Under the pieces are notes generated by a model, which made no database searches, was not told the origin of the DNA, and saw nothing but the letters and a program-made list of their open reading frames with translations. From Malaya genurostris (Eukaryota; Arthropoda; Insecta; Diptera; Culicidae): 64,000 nucleotides of DNA. The translations under genes were made by a program, and so were the position numbers. Every line of letters begins with the position of its first letter. Position 1 is the stretch's first letter. Of this stretch, positions 1-12,746 are shown in pieces. The stretch covers positions 303,973,656 to 304,037,655 of the forward strand of contig NC_080572.1 in assembly GCF_030247185.1 (NCBI RefSeq), written 5' to 3'.

Positions 1-666
1 GGACGGTTCCTAAATAAATTTATATAACAGCAATAAAACACTTCACTTTATATGTGCAACTTTTTATGTTTCTTCGCTGTTCCAATTATTCACCTTCCTG
101 TTTTTCGTTTTTTTTTACAAAAACTTTGTTAGGGTTGCTGTGTGGGGTTCGTTTTCGTAACATAATTAGGTGGCAGAAAACGTGTAAAGATTATCCCGTT
201 GCAGTCGGTGTTGAACAGTGATTTGCACCGCAAGCGAATAGCTCTTGGCTCCTGGAAAAATTTTCTGGCTACCTAGAGTTTCATTGATTCAAGGCTTCAG
301 TCTTTTTCAAGGCTACCTGAATCACTAACCTTTTTTTCCAAGACTAACAGTTAGTCAGCCTTTTTCAAGGCTATACAAAAAGTGATATTCTAATATAAGC
401 AGTCTTTTTCAAGACTAAGAAATTAATCAGCCTTTTTAAGGCTAGCCATTCAAAGAATTATTTTTCGAACTAAGCGGTCTTTATTAAGACCACCCCAAAA
501 TCAAAAAAGTTTGCGTTCAACCGGAAAGACAACAAGCCTAAGGCTAAAAATAATTCAATACGGAAGAAATCCTTATCCGTTATTCCAAATTATAACAACA
601 TTGACGATCTTATAGAATCTGAATGTAAAAATAAGACAACGGACGGATTTCCCTTCCGTTGATCCT
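1..666 (+). promoter_or_regulatory. 5' leader of a jockey-type LINE with stem-loop array
   Basis: This stretch lies directly upstream of the first gag frame and reads as the untranslated leader of the LINE. Between about 299 and 545 it holds a run of short imperfect palindromes, such as AGCCTTTTTCAAGGCT (357-372), AGTCTTTTTCAAGACT (401-416), AGCCTTTTTAAGGCT (429-443) and GGTCTTTATTAAGACC (476-491). Each could fold into a 5-6 bp hairpin. Jockey-clade LINEs carry internal promoters in this position, but I see no certain initiator. The true 5' end of the element cannot be fixed because the window begins here. Confidence 0.55.
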
Positions 667-2055
667 ATGCCGTCTAACAATGTTTACGATTCTCTTCCTG
701 AATCCGATTGTTGCGACATAGACGAAAATTCTTCAAAAATTCCCAAAATGGACGCTTGTCTTTCTGGGAAGAAACAACAATCTATGCCACTAGTGACGGT
801 GATGATTTCCGACTTCAAAGCATTCCGTACTGAGCTTTCTACTTTTCTCCCGGAAGTGAAAGTCTCATTTCAAATCGGGCGAAGATGTAAATGTCGAGTC
901 TTGGTTGATGGACTGGAAAATTATGAACGTCTTATCCGATATTTTCCCGAGAAACTTCATAAATTTTATTCATATGAAATGAAATGAAATCAGACAGACC
1001 CTTCAAGGCTGTCTTGAAAGGCTTATCAAATGATCAAAGTATTGATGAAATTAAAAATGAACTAAAAGAATTGCTTGGTTTTGACCTTCCCATGTAATAA
1101 AAAAGAGCGAATGGTACTTCTAAACCACGCTTTGGAATTTCTCATGAACTTTACCTAATACACTTCAATCGAAGTGATGTAAACAATTTGAAAACTTTAG
1201 AAAAAGTACGTTTCATTTCTCACATTAAAATTAATTGGGAAAATTATAAACGACATAATGGTATTGCAAACTTAACGCAATGTCGTCGTTGCCGAGGCTT
1301 CGGCCATGGAACCAAAAATTGTCATATGGATATACGGTGCTTGAATTGTGGTAAATCTCATTCGAAAGACGTTTGTCCAATGAATGAAACCACTGATAAA
1401 TTTTCATGTTCAAATTACGATGGAAATCATAAATCCAATTATTTGAAATGTCCTGTTAGGGAAAAAATTTTAAACGCTCGTTCGCTTAGACAACAAGTCA
1501 AATCAACGACCTTAAATTCACAGAACATACCTGAAAATCAAAAAAACCATTACAAATGCCTCGCCTAATTCTTCTAAGGCACTTATTTCTTCGAATTTAA
1601 AACAAAAAACAGGTACGCCTGTCAATTCGTCTTCTAACGAAAACAATTTATTGACAGGTAGATCGACCTCGTCATCATCTTCTTCTAATGTCAGTTATGC
1701 TAGTATAACAGGCAGAAATCTACCACTTAATCCTTCTAATGTAAATAATCAAAACACAGAACCGCCTTGCAGTTCAGCTTCTAACGAAAACAATTTATTA
1801 ATAGGTAGATCGGCCATATCATCTTCTTCTAGGGGCAGTTGTAATGGCAGTCTACCTACCAATATTCCTTCAATGCCAATTTCCTCTTCTTTAAATGAAG
1901 TCGATTTAGGCGATATAATTGAAAATAAAATGATCTATTTACAAGATCAACTTTTTCAAATGATCATACGAATGAATTCGACTTCATCACTTTTTGAAGC
2001 ATTTCAAATCGGATGGCAATTTCCAAATAATATTATAATGAATTTAACAGTGATG
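667..2055 (+). pseudogene. Broken gag (ORF1) of a jockey-clade LINE
   Basis: This is a degraded ORF1 nucleic-acid-binding protein. The start at 667 opens a 106-codon frame that stops after YSYEMK. The product resumes in another frame near 990 (PFKAVLKGLSNDQSIDEIK), which resembles the PRE_C2HC region of jockey gag proteins. A third block (1188-1568) has zinc knuckles: CRRCRGFGHGTKNC (CX2CX4HX4C), then CLNCGKSHSKDVC (CX2CX3HX4C), then a third in which the second Cys is Tyr. The C-terminal part (from about 1571) is rich in Ser and Asn. At least two frameshifts break it. It would bind LINE RNA in the ribonucleoprotein particle, but this copy cannot work. Confidence 0.8.
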
Positions 2056-3745
2056 TTAAATAATTATTTGAATATTTTAATTTGGAATGCTCGATCTTTA
2101 AAATCGAGTGAAGATATTCATATTATAATTTATAATTTTCTCAAAGTTCACAAAATTCATATGGCCATTGTGACAGAAACTTTTCTTAAACTAAATGTCC
2201 AATTGAAAAGCAATCCACATTATGTAGTTCATTGATTTGTCAGGTTTACTGGAATGGGTGGTGGAGTTGTTATTTTTGTCCAACGGCAAATTAAACATCG
2301 AATTTTACCTTATTTCTATACTGAAGTTATTGAAAGCTTGGGAATCGAAATTGAATCCATTTATGGAATTTATTTCATCGCTGGAGCATATTTGCCATTC
2401 CAATGCACCGGTGAACAATTAATTTTTTTTAAAGGCGATTTGCAAAAACTCACTAGATATCGACTGAAATTTTTCGTAATAGAGGAATTAAATTCAAAAC
2501 ATGTCCAGTGGAATTGTAGCCAAAATAACAGAAATGATAAAATACTCCATAATCAACTCTCAGCTGGTTACTTCACAGTTCTTCATCCCAGTAATCCGAC
2601 TTGTTTCTCTTCCGTGAAAAACCCGTCTACAATTGATCTGGTTCTAACGAATCAAAGTCACATTTGTAGTGAATCGATTACACATGATCTGACACTTTGA
2701 CTCAGATCATCTTCCTGTAACATTCAGACTTTCCAACGAAGCTATAATTAATCCAATTAGTTCTATACTCAACTATCATAAAGCTAATTGGTTGGATTAC
2801 AGATCTCACATTGAAAATCACGTGGATCATGAAACTATTTTAGAAAATTCTGCGGACATCGACACAGCAATTGATAATTTGAATCATTATATTATCGAAG
2901 CTAAAAATCTTTCAGTTCCCAAAACTCAAACTAAATTAAATTCTCCTATCATCGATGACAATCTTCAACTGCTCATTCGGTTTAAGAATGTTCGTCGACG
3001 ACAATATCAACGTTCTCGTGATCCTGCTATGAAAAACATAGTTAAGGATTTACAAAAATAAATTAAACATAGAATTACTCTTTTGCGAAATGAAAATTTT
3101 GCATAAGAAGTTGAACAAATTAAACCTTATTCTAAACCTGTCTGGAAACTTTCTAAGGTTCTTAAGAAACCTCAGAAACCAATTCCTGCTCTCAAGGAAG
3201 GATATTAAATACTTCTTGCAAATGGCGAAAAAGCTCAAAAACTTGCTCCACAATTTTAATTTGAATGCTGAAAATGAAGTATCACTGAAATATGATCATA
3301 TTTCAACTCAAGTGTTATCACACGATGACATTACTGAGACCAATTTTATGAAATTAAGTCAATTATTAAGACACTGAAAAACATGAAGGCTCCTGGTAAT
3401 GATGGGATCTTTAATATTCTTATTAAAAATCTTCCCGATGTTGCCTTGAGACTTTTGGTTAAAATTTTCAACAAGTGTTTTTCATTAGCTTACTTCCCAA
3501 AAAGATGGAAAAACGCTAAAGTAATTCCTATCCTCAAACCTGATAAAAACCCAGCAGAAACATCAAGTTATCGACCAATTAGTTTACTTTCTTCTATTAG
3601 TGAACTTTTTGAAAAAAATATCTTGTTGAGAATGATGTCTTATATAAATGAGAATTCATTTATTTTACCAGAGCAGTTTGGATTTCGTCATGAACATTCA
3701 ACTACAAAAAATATCATTGTCCTTTCATTCCCAACGCATAACTGA
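2053..3745 (+). pseudogene. Broken, 3'-truncated pol (ORF2) of the same jockey-clade LINE: endonuclease and partial reverse transcriptase
   Basis: ORF2 begins around the ATG at 2053, with the APE-type endonuclease start ILIWNARSLKSSED. The endonuclease continues in shifted frames (2254-2700), including FIAGAYLP, a decayed catalytic motif and a C-terminal LVLTNQ; the SDHLPVTF-like motif is split by a frameshift near 2697. The reverse transcriptase N-terminal half follows at 3383-3745: APGNDGIFNILIKNLP, then PKRWKNAKVIPILKP, then SYRPISLLSSISELFEK and QFGFRHEHST. The catalytic FADD region, thumb and 3' UTR are missing, so the copy is cut at about 3745. No RNase H domain is present, which fits the jockey clade. 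Confidence 0.82.
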
Positions 3746-5469
3746 TTTCTTAGTGATTCTCGAGATCGAAGTTTCAACCGATCTAATCACTGAACGTACC
3801 GTGGAAAGTGAAACTCACCTTCTAAGCTCACAGAGACCTGATGGAGATCACATCGGTGCTGCTTTTTTCCTTGTCGGTCGGAGCACGATTGCTGCGCAAC
3901 TGTAACCAAAAGAAAGAAATTGAAAGGGGAAAATTAGTTACACAACATACAGCGACAACACACAAAAAAACGAAAACAAAATGGGCTTGACAGTTGGTGT
4001 GGCGAATATCGAATTGTGGAAAGCTGCAGTAATTCATCTTTCAATCGGGCCCAGCCAATCTAGTTTTTTTAGGTGCGCATTTCTTCCAGTCGGTCGGCTC
4101 TCAGCAGTTAGTTCCCATCGTAGTAGGCTTCCGCACTTTGTTTTTGCTTGCTACAGCACCAAACAAAAACAAGCAAACGTGAACGATTCCACTTCAACGA
4201 AGCGATGAGCAACATACATCACTGGTAGCAGTCGATGCAGAATTGCATATCCAGTCAATAGATCATTCATAAGTGCTTCTGCTATATGTGAAATCATCCT
4301 ACCTCAAACCCTAGCCCAAAGACTACATAAAGGGAGGTCTGTGGGTAACTATGTAAATTGAAGAAGAAAAAAAAACAAGCTGACAAATCAGATAAATGGA
4401 GCTTCGTGGGTAGAGAGTAGAGTTGCAGCTGCACGGATGCACTTTTGCCATAAACAATAAATCTGATGATTAGCGTTCAGCTTCCGGAATTGCTGATTGG
4501 TTGAAGCAATAATTGATTTATATGTACAAAGACTTTTTCTGCGTTGAATGAAAGGGAAAAGCGAATCACCATCAAACCAGACTTGGTAAGAGTTGAAATA
4601 TTTATTATTAAGCTACATGATTCAATCATGCTATAAAACTAAATATTTTTCATCATTTTTCCATTCGAAAATTTGAGTAGTTTTGGGTAAATCCATTTTT
4701 ATTTGATTTGTTATTTTTTGTCTAGGACTATTGTCATATCATTAGTAGAGTCGACATATAATTTTATCGATTAATCGTCTTTCAATAAACGAATCGTGAT
4801 AAAATCGGATAAAATATCTCTGCTTCGGCTCTAAGAAGTTATGCCGTACAAAAAAATAGAGAAAGGGGCGACTGGAACCGAGAATCATTAGAATCACAAA
4901 GTACGTCTGTTAATCGACTGATTCACAGCAGCACTTTACCTGAAAAATTCATTTTTTTGTATGTAGTGAAGTAAAAACTCGAAGCGAATGTACTAATTCT
5001 CATCTCCCAAGTAACAATTCGAATGTCTTATGGTTTTGATTATAATTTATAGGAGTTTTGTAATTGCTTGTTCAATCACTACTTGTTTTATAACAACTAT
5101 AATAAGTGTCGCTTTTGGTAAGTAATATCATAGATTTTAAAGCTTCTATAAAACCTTTTACCTAGACTAACATTTGGACTAAAAATAAATCAATTTGTAC
5201 TAGAATAAAACCATGCAAACGCTCTTAATATTGCTTTAAAAAATTTTCTTTAAAACATTATTGTCAGTTAAATTCTTTCATAAAGCTAGTTTTGTGTGTG
5301 TGCGTGTTCATTTAATGACACTCAAAGCAAATTTGAGGGTTCTAAAGTACATTTATGACACTCTTGTTGTGGGCTATTTGATTCATTGCTTCTTAGATTA
5401 AGTGTAATTTGCATTAAAGAAAATGTCATGGCCGCAATTATGATGTTCTTTGCCGTAACCTTTATTGAC
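3746..5469. other. No recognised gene
   Basis: The LINE similarity ends near 3745. I see no recognisable protein, RNA gene or terminal repeat in this stretch. Part of 3800-4210 is less AT-rich and has GGTCGG-type motifs, but its open frames overlap on both strands and match nothing I know. The stretch ends at the left target-site duplication of the I-type LINE (5470-5483). Confidence 0.5.
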
Positions 5470-5483
5470 ATCAAATAAACTTC

Positions 5484-6209
5484 ATTCAGTAATAGCCGTT
5501 CAACCGAGAAGGTTGTGTATAGAAGCGTACAGTTTAATAACGCTGGTTAGTTTACACGCGTTAAATACGACAACGGTTGAACTACAGGTAGAGACCTGTT
5601 GACAGCAGCCGTTAAAACGTATAGTCGTGCTGCATAAGAGAGCCCTAGTGCTGGGCCAAGCTGGTGAAGGAAACAACAAAGGGCGTTTCCCAAACTCTAC
5701 CCAGGCCGCAATATACAGCCACAAGTGCTGAGCAGGAGAGTGAAAAGGCACATCGAAGAGGAAGAGTGCAAAGGCACATAGAAGCAGGAGAGTGCAAAGG
5801 CACACCGGTGCGAAGGCACTTCGGTGCAGAAGCATATCGGTGCGGAGCACTAGGAAGAAGGAGACAAGACAACTCGGTCTTTCCACTGCCATACAACACG
5901 CAGATATACACCGGTGACCTGCGCTGGTTACAGCTGGCGAAGACGAAAGCAAATCGGAATTCGAGTGGTGCTGGATGTCAGGTAGCAGTAGCATCACATC
6001 ATATTCTATCGCTACAGTGAGCTTCAGCATTGTATCAACGTCCAGATACATCCAACAAGAACATCTAGAGCAACGAGGATCTACACGGCAGTGCAACGGA
6101 GATAGACAACAATTTCAAGGTAGAAGTTTTTTCTTTTCCTTTTGATTGAGTACTGTGTAGTGTTGGTTTCAAATTTTATTTTAAAGTTTAGTTAAAAAAT
6201 TTTAATGTA
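5484..6209 (+). promoter_or_regulatory. 5' UTR and likely internal promoter of the I-type LINE
   Basis: About 720 bases separate the left target duplication from the gag start. This region is less AT-rich than its surroundings and contains short tandem-like units around 5740-5850 (GAGAGTGCAAAGGCACA and variants). I-type elements carry their promoter inside the transcript at this end. I cannot point to a proven core promoter motif. Frames on the minus strand here look incidental. Confidence 0.5.
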
Positions 6210-8671
6210 ATGGATGAATCCATGGACGTAAATCCTAGCATGAATCCGATACCCCCACGAACGAAAAAATATCAGGAGAGCTCTTCTGGGCCTTGGATAG
6301 TCTTTTTTAGACGTATATCAAAGCCATTAAACATTTTTCAAATTAATAAAGGTTTGACATCACGATACTCTTCAATCAAAGAGATCATAAAAGTAAATAA
6401 CGATAAAATTCGTGTTGTGGTAAATAATTTGAAACACGCGAATGATATTGTCTCTTCGGAACATTTCAATAAAGAGTATAAAGTTTACATACCCTCCAAA
6501 GATGTCGAAATTGACGGTGTTGTTACCGAAGCGAGTCTTTCGGTAGATGATTTACTCAAGCATGGTGTTGGTCGTTTCAAGAACTCTATGCTTGAGGGTG
6601 TGAAAATACTGGAGTGCAAACAACTGTACTCAGTAGTTCATGAAGAGGAAAAAAAAGTTTATCGCCCATCAGACTCGTTTCGAGTGACGTTTGCCGGGTC
6701 TGCGTTGTCGTCCCATGTCTATGTCGATAAAATTCGCCTCCCTGTTCGGCTTTTTGTTCCAAATGTAATGAATTGTACGAACTGCAAAAAATTCGGCCAC
6801 ACAGCTACTTACTGTAGTAATAAACCAAAATGTATTAAGTGTGAAGGGCCTCATAAAGATAATGATTGCAACAAGGAAATTGAAAAATGTATTTATTGTG
6901 GGAATAGTCCTCATGATGATATTTCAGTATGCACTGCATTTAAAGTGCACAAAGACAAAATTAAGCTTTCTTTAAAAGCACGGTCTAAGCGCACATATGC
7001 AGAAATGCTTAAAACGGTCATTGATGTCCCCCCTTTGGAAACCGAAAACGGGTTTTCAAATCTAGAGGAACCAGAGGACTCTGACTCTGACGAAAATAGT
7101 GAAGGTAATTCGTTTATCACTACCCAAGGGTCAGTTAAGAGAAAGAAGTCTTCCTCCAAATTACCAAAAAAGACACCTAAAATTTCATCTTCAAAAAAAG
7201 ATCCCCGTGAACCCTTATGCACTCGAATGGGTACCCGGGTACCTTTTCGAATTTCAAAATAAGAAATTTCTGAGTTAGGTTTAAACTAAGATTCTGCAAT
7301 TCGGTCAATTCCAAGAACTAGTTGGACCATAACTTCTCATGCTTTGACTTTTCATTTTACAGTAAGGGGGGTCGAATGGGGGGGCTCAAATTTTTTTTAT
7401 TACGTAAACACCCGAATGGGTACCCGGGTACCCACAAATAAAAATGCTTGTAACTAAGGCAGATTCCATCCGATTTGAATTTTTTCAGTACGGGTAAATT
7501 CAGAAATTTATCCACTTTTCGATGGCCGTGTATATTGCTGTAGTAGGTTCTTCTGGTTCCCGTTAATCCGGATTTCCGTAGAATGTTCCGACACTTGTGT
7601 TTTCCACCATAAATGTCATTTACTAATTTGAAACTTTTCCAAACCAGCTATTTGAGAAAGGCCGTACCAAAATGAACCTTTTGTAGAAAAATGACGTCAT
7701 CTAAAGGGTAGTTGGCCTATTCTGGACTTACTCTCATAGAACGAAAAAAAGGAAATATAAATGAGAACGAAACTGTTTGGGAAGTAACTTCGTGATGTTT
7801 CGAAATGTTTGTTGCCAGAATTAAAAATTGTATTGCGTGCTCCTCGCAATAGGCCTGAAGTACATAATAATTTTCAAACTGAAGATAAGAAAGTGAAGTA
7901 TATAAGGGAACATACATAAAGTACGTCACGCGTTTAGGGGGGAGAGGTTTCAAAAATACGTGACAATACATGGTGAAAAGATTGAGAAATGCTCGACAAA
8001 GGGGGAAAGGAGTGGTAGAAAAATTCAAAATTTTATGTTACGTACATAACGGATGCCCCCTGAAATATATAAACATAACAACTCAGCATAGCACTTGATT
8101 TCATATAGCAATTCTTAGATAAGATTACAAAAATACGTGAAATCCGTGTATAAATGCCTCGATGTCGGAACTCATTTAGGATATCCGGGTTCCTGGGAAC
8201 CAGGAGCACCATGTCCATCTTTATGGGTACCAATCCCAAAGAGCTTAAGTTCCTGAATCCAACAGTGCTAAAATTACTTCAATCGGTTGAAAAATGCTCA
8301 ACTTACAGCGATTTAAAAAAATGGGTACCCGGGTACCCATTCGGGTGGTTAAAGGTGTTTTTTTTTTCGAGTGCACAACGGTTAAACAAAAAAAGTCAAA
8401 ACCAAAGACTGTGCCTCCTGGTTTGTCAAATTCACAAACCAATCCAGGATCTAGTACAGAAAAAGATAATAATCCAGTGGGCTCCATTTCACAGCCACCA
8501 ACAGGATTACTGAAGTTTTCGGAAATTGTTGAATGGATTTTCTCAGCATTCAATATATCTGAACCCTTAAAGACCCTCATAATGGCATTCCTTCCAATAG
8601 CTAGAACCTTTTTGAAGCAGTTATCAGCTCAATGGCCAATTGTCTCAGGTTTTGTATCTTTTGATGGATAA
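6210..8671 (+). pseudogene. gag (ORF1) of the I-type LINE, interrupted by a 1.15-kb insertion
   Basis: The frame starts at ATG 6210 (MDESMDVNPSMNPIPPR). It has an RNA-binding type N-terminal half, then three zinc knuckles at about residues 189-240: CTNCKKFGHTATYC, CIKCEGPHKDNDC and CIYCGNSPHDDISVC. A Ser/Lys-rich tail follows. The frame is cut near 7218 (EPLCT) and its natural continuation is at 8372 (CTTVKQKKSKPKT), running to the stop at 8669-8671 (FVSFDG). Removing 7222-8371 with one TGCA copy restores a continuous frame. The stop overlaps the ORF2 start (ATGGATAA), an arrangement that fits coupled translation in I-type elements. Confidence 0.85.
7222..8371. mobile_element. Non-autonomous DNA element with GGGTACCC palindromes, inserted in gag
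   Basis: The sequence interrupting gag starts CTCGAATGGGTACCCGGG and ends with a T tract and TTCGAG, flanked on both sides by TGCA (7218-7221 and 8372-8375). The palindrome GGGTACCCGGGTACC(C) occurs near both ends and again at about 7418-7432. A related sequence, GGGTTCCTGGGAACC, lies near 8187. There is no transposase; the open frames inside overlap and match nothing. The short target duplication and inverted ends indicate a cut-and-paste element moved by another element's transposase. I do not recognise the superfamily. Confidence 0.6.
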
Positions 8672-11600
8672 TTTATCACCCGTCGCAAATGATACAATCA
8701 CTGTCCTGCAGTGGAATTGTCGAAGCATCATGCCAAAACTTGATTCATTTAAAATATTATTGCATAGTCAAAAATGTGATGTATTTGCTTTATGCGAAAC
8801 ATGGCTTACTTCAAACATAGCTTTAAATTTTAATGATTTTAACATTATACGTCTCGATAGAGACTCTCCGTATGGTGGAGTGCTTTTGGGAATTAAGAAA
8901 TGCTATTCCTTTTATAGATTAAACATCCCTTCAACTTCTAGTATAGAAGTTGTTGCTTGCCAAATAAACATTAAAGGCAAAGATATTTGCATAGCTTCGG
9001 TTTATATTCCTCCAAAAGCACAAGTTGGACAGCAACAGCTTAATGAAATGGTTGAAGCCCTTCCTGCACCACGATTGATTCTGGGGGATTTAAATTCGCA
9101 CGGAATGATGTGGGGTTCCGTTTACAATGATAGCAGATCATCTTTAATACAAAACATTTATGACAATTTTAGCATGACGGTATTAAATATGGGTAGCATG
9201 ACACGGATCCCAAGACCTCCTGCACGCCCAAGTGCATTAGATCTATCTCTTTGCTCAACATCAATTCGACTAGATTGCACCTGGAAAATACTGCCTGATT
9301 TACACGGTAGCGATCATTTACCAATCATCATCTCAATTAGCAGTAACAATTGCATTGCTACTTCCGCTAGTATTCCATATGATTTGACAAAAAATATCGA
9401 CTGGATTAAATACCAAAGTAGTATCTCCAGTATTTTGAATTCAATGGAAGAGCTCCCTCCACTTGAAGAATATGACTTCCTCATTTGTTCGTTTCTGGAG
9501 GCAGCAGAACAATCCCAAACTAAACGCTTTCCTGGGCCAACGACTAACAGAAGGCCTCCCAACCCCTGGTGGGACAAAGAGTGCTCAGAGGCTAAACTCG
9601 CAAAACAAAATGCTTGCAAGACGTTTCTAAAACGGGGAGGAGGAACTCCTCAGAATTTTGAAAAACTTATGGTTTTAGAAACCAAGTACAAGAGCATACT
9701 TCGAGCCAAAAAATGTAGCTATTGGAGACATTTTGTCGAAGGTTTGTCAAGAGATACCTCAATGAGCACTCTTTGGAACACGGCCAGACGAATGAGGAAT
9801 CGTAACGTGGGCAATGAGAGTGATGAATACTCGAACCGATGGATATTTGACTTTGCTAGGAAAGTTTGCCCAGATTCTGTTCCTACGCAGAGCATTATAC
9901 GGGAATCTCCTCCAAATAATGGTTTTATTAATAACCCATTTTCAATGATGGAATTTTCTATAGCACTCTTGTCTTGTAACAATAACGCTCCAGGGTTGGA
10001 CAGAATTAAATTCAACTTGGTGAAGAATCTGCCCAACCTCGCAAAAAGACGTTTGTTGGAATTGTTCAACAAGTTTCTTGAGCAAAATATTGTTCCACCT
10101 GACTGGAGGCAAGTGAAAGTTATCGCCATTCAAAAACCGGGGAAACCAGCTTCCAATCACAACTCATATAGACCCATTGCGATGTTGTCCTGCATCAGAA
10201 AATTGTTCGAAAAATTATTCTACGACGTCTCGACACTTGGGTCGAGACGAACGGTTTGTTGTCAGATACTCAGTTTGGCTTCCGTAGAAATAAAGGGACG
10301 AATGATTGCCTTGCATTACTTTCGTCTGACATCCAAATTGCCTTCGCTCAAAAGCAACAAATGGCATCTGTATTTTAAGACATTAAAGGAGCATTTGATT
10401 CAGTTTCCATTGATGTTCTTTCAGACAAGCTTCACCAAAATGGACTCCCAGCGGTTATAAATAATTATTTGCACAACCTTTTGTCAGAGAAACACATGCA
10501 TTTTTCACATGGCGATTTGGCAACACTCAGAAATAGTTACATGGGTCTCCCGCAAGGCTCATTCCTCAGTCCGCTCCTCTATAATTTTTACGTAAATGAC
10601 ATTGACAGCTGTCTAGTAACCCCATGTACACTAAGACAATTGGCAGATGATGGCGTGGTTTCAGTTACTGGACCCAAAGCTATTGATCTGCATAAACCAT
10701 TGCAAGATACCTTAGATAACTTGTCCGATTGGGCTGTTCATCTTGGTATCGAATTCTCTGCGGAGAAAACAGAGTTAGTCGTCTTTTCAAGAAAGCATGA
10801 TCCCGCGCAGCTTCAGCTCCATATGATGGGAAGAATGATCCAACAGGTTTTAACTTTTAAATACCTCGGGGTGTGGTTCGATTCCAAATGCACGTGGGGA
10901 GGACACATTAGGTTTCTGATAACAAAATGCCAACAAAGAGTAAATTTTCTTCGAACAATAACAGGATCTTGGTGGGGTGCTCATCCGGAAGATCTAATAA
11001 AATTGTATCAGACAACGATACTTTCAGTGATGGAATATGGATGCGTTTGCTTTCGTTCCGCTGAAAACTCTCATATTATCAAACTGGAGCGAATTCAGTA
11101 TCGTTGTTTGCGAATTGCTTTAGGGTGCATGCATTCGACACATACAATGAGTCTTGAAGTTCTGGCGGGAGTTCTTCCATTAAAAGATCGATTTTGGGAG
11201 CTTTCATCACGCCTGCTAATAAGATGTGAGGTGCTGAATCCCATGGTAATTAATAATTTCGAACGACTAGTCGAGCTTCGATCTCAAACAAAATTCATGA
11301 CAGTATATTTTAACCATATGTCACAGGAAATCATCCCTTCAAGATATATTCCTATCCGTGTCAGCCTCCTAAATGTCCCTGACTCAACTTTATTTTTCGA
11401 TACATCCATGCAGCGCGAAGTGCGTGGAATCCCGGATCATCTACGTTCGACGGAAATCCCAAAAATATTTTCAAGTAAGTTCAGGCATATTGACTCTGAG
11501 AAAATGTTTTACACGGACGGATCGCGAATTGAAGAAGCGACAGGGTTTGGTATGTTCAACAATAATGTTTCGGCCTCATTTAGGCTTCAAGAACCTGCAT

Positions 11601-12355
11601 CTGTTTATATAGCAGAGCTAGCAGCAGTTCATTATAGTTTGAGTGTAATCGTCACATTAATTCCAAACCATTATTTCCTCTTCACAGATAGTCTGAGTGC
11701 AATTGAAGCCATTCGCTCAAACATGACTGGCAAGACTGAACCGTTTTTCCTGGGCAAAATAAAACAGTGCCTGAACGACATATTGAACAATAATTATCTA
11801 ATCACTATAGTCTGGGTCCCGGCTCATTGCTCCATTCCTGGCAATGAAAGAGCCGATATTTTAGCCAAACGTGGTGCTATTGAGGGTGAAATTTATGAGA
11901 GACCAATTGCTTTCAACGAATTCTATAGCTCGTCTCGCCAAAGAACACTTGCCAGCTGGCAAGCTTCTTGGGATAAAGATGATCTGGGTCGGTGGATGCA
12001 CTCAATTATTCCGAAAATATCGACAAAGGCATGGTTCAGGGGACTGGATGTGAGTAGGGATTTCATTCGTGTGATGTCCAGACTCATGTCCAATCACTAC
12101 ACGTTAGATGCACATCTCCTTCGAATTGGGCTCTCCGAGACTAATCATTGTGCTTGCGGAGAAGGTTATCGGGATATTGATCATGTCGTTTGGACATGCG
12201 TGGAGTATCGTGATGTCAGATCTCAACTAATAAATTCTTTGCGTACCCAAGGTAAACTATCCAATATCCCAGTTCGAGACATTCTTGCTTGTCGTGACCT
12301 TTCATACATGAAACTTATTTATCATTTCATAAAGAAAACTGGAGTTTCAATTTAA
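8664..12355 (+). pseudogene. pol (ORF2) of the I-type LINE: endonuclease, reverse transcriptase, RNase H, C-terminal zinc motif
   Basis: I place the start at ATG 8664, overlapping the gag stop, giving MDNLSPVANDTITVLQWNCR. Domains in order: APE endonuclease (QWNCRS, CETWL, LILGDLNSHG, GSDHLPI; to about 9340); reverse transcriptase (APGLDRIKFNLVKNLP, SYRPIAMLS, QFGFRRNKGTND, DIKGAFDS, GLPQGSFLSPLLYN, catalytic LADDGVV at about 10640); RNase H (YTDGSRIEEATGFG, AELAAVHY, FTDSLSAIEAI, PAHCSIPGNERADILAK); then a Cys-His motif (CACGEGYRDIDHVVWTC). One frameshift lies near 10220, and a stop replaces a codon just before DIKGAFDS at about 10378. Apart from these the frame is open to 12355. The catalytic motif is LADD rather than the commoner YADD or FADD. 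Confidence 0.88.
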
Positions 12356-12746
12356 TAAAGGCCCCTTTCAAGACTTAGTTCTGATCCCAGCTGCGTCCAT
12401 GAGTTCAACCAATAGCTAAATCAGAATAAAAATAATGTAATGATACAAACAAACTCGAAACAGTTTATGAAATTATTAACAAAATGTCTGAAAATAACAG
12501 CTTATTTTATAATTTATAGAAGTTAATCGTTTGGTTCAAATAATATTTCCGAGTAGATTTCATAATTAATGACGAGTTACCTAAGATGATATTTAAGTAA
12601 TAAGAGAATATGTTTTCATAAATGCAAAACGTTGTGACTATGTTAGAATTAAATTAGGATAAGAATATTATGTAAAAGTGATGCTACGGCGAAGAAAAAC
12701 TTATGTAAACTGCCTTAAGAAATAAACGTATTTATGAAAAAAAAAA
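12356..12746 (+). other. 3' UTR, polyadenylation signal and A tail of the I-type LINE
   Basis: About 390 AT-rich bases follow the pol stop. They contain AATAAA at 12721-12726, an 11-base A tract, and then the right target-site copy. A poly(A) end is a little unusual, because many I-type elements end in short TAA-like repeats. The direct repeat directly after the A tract shows that this is the true 3' end. Confidence 0.75.
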
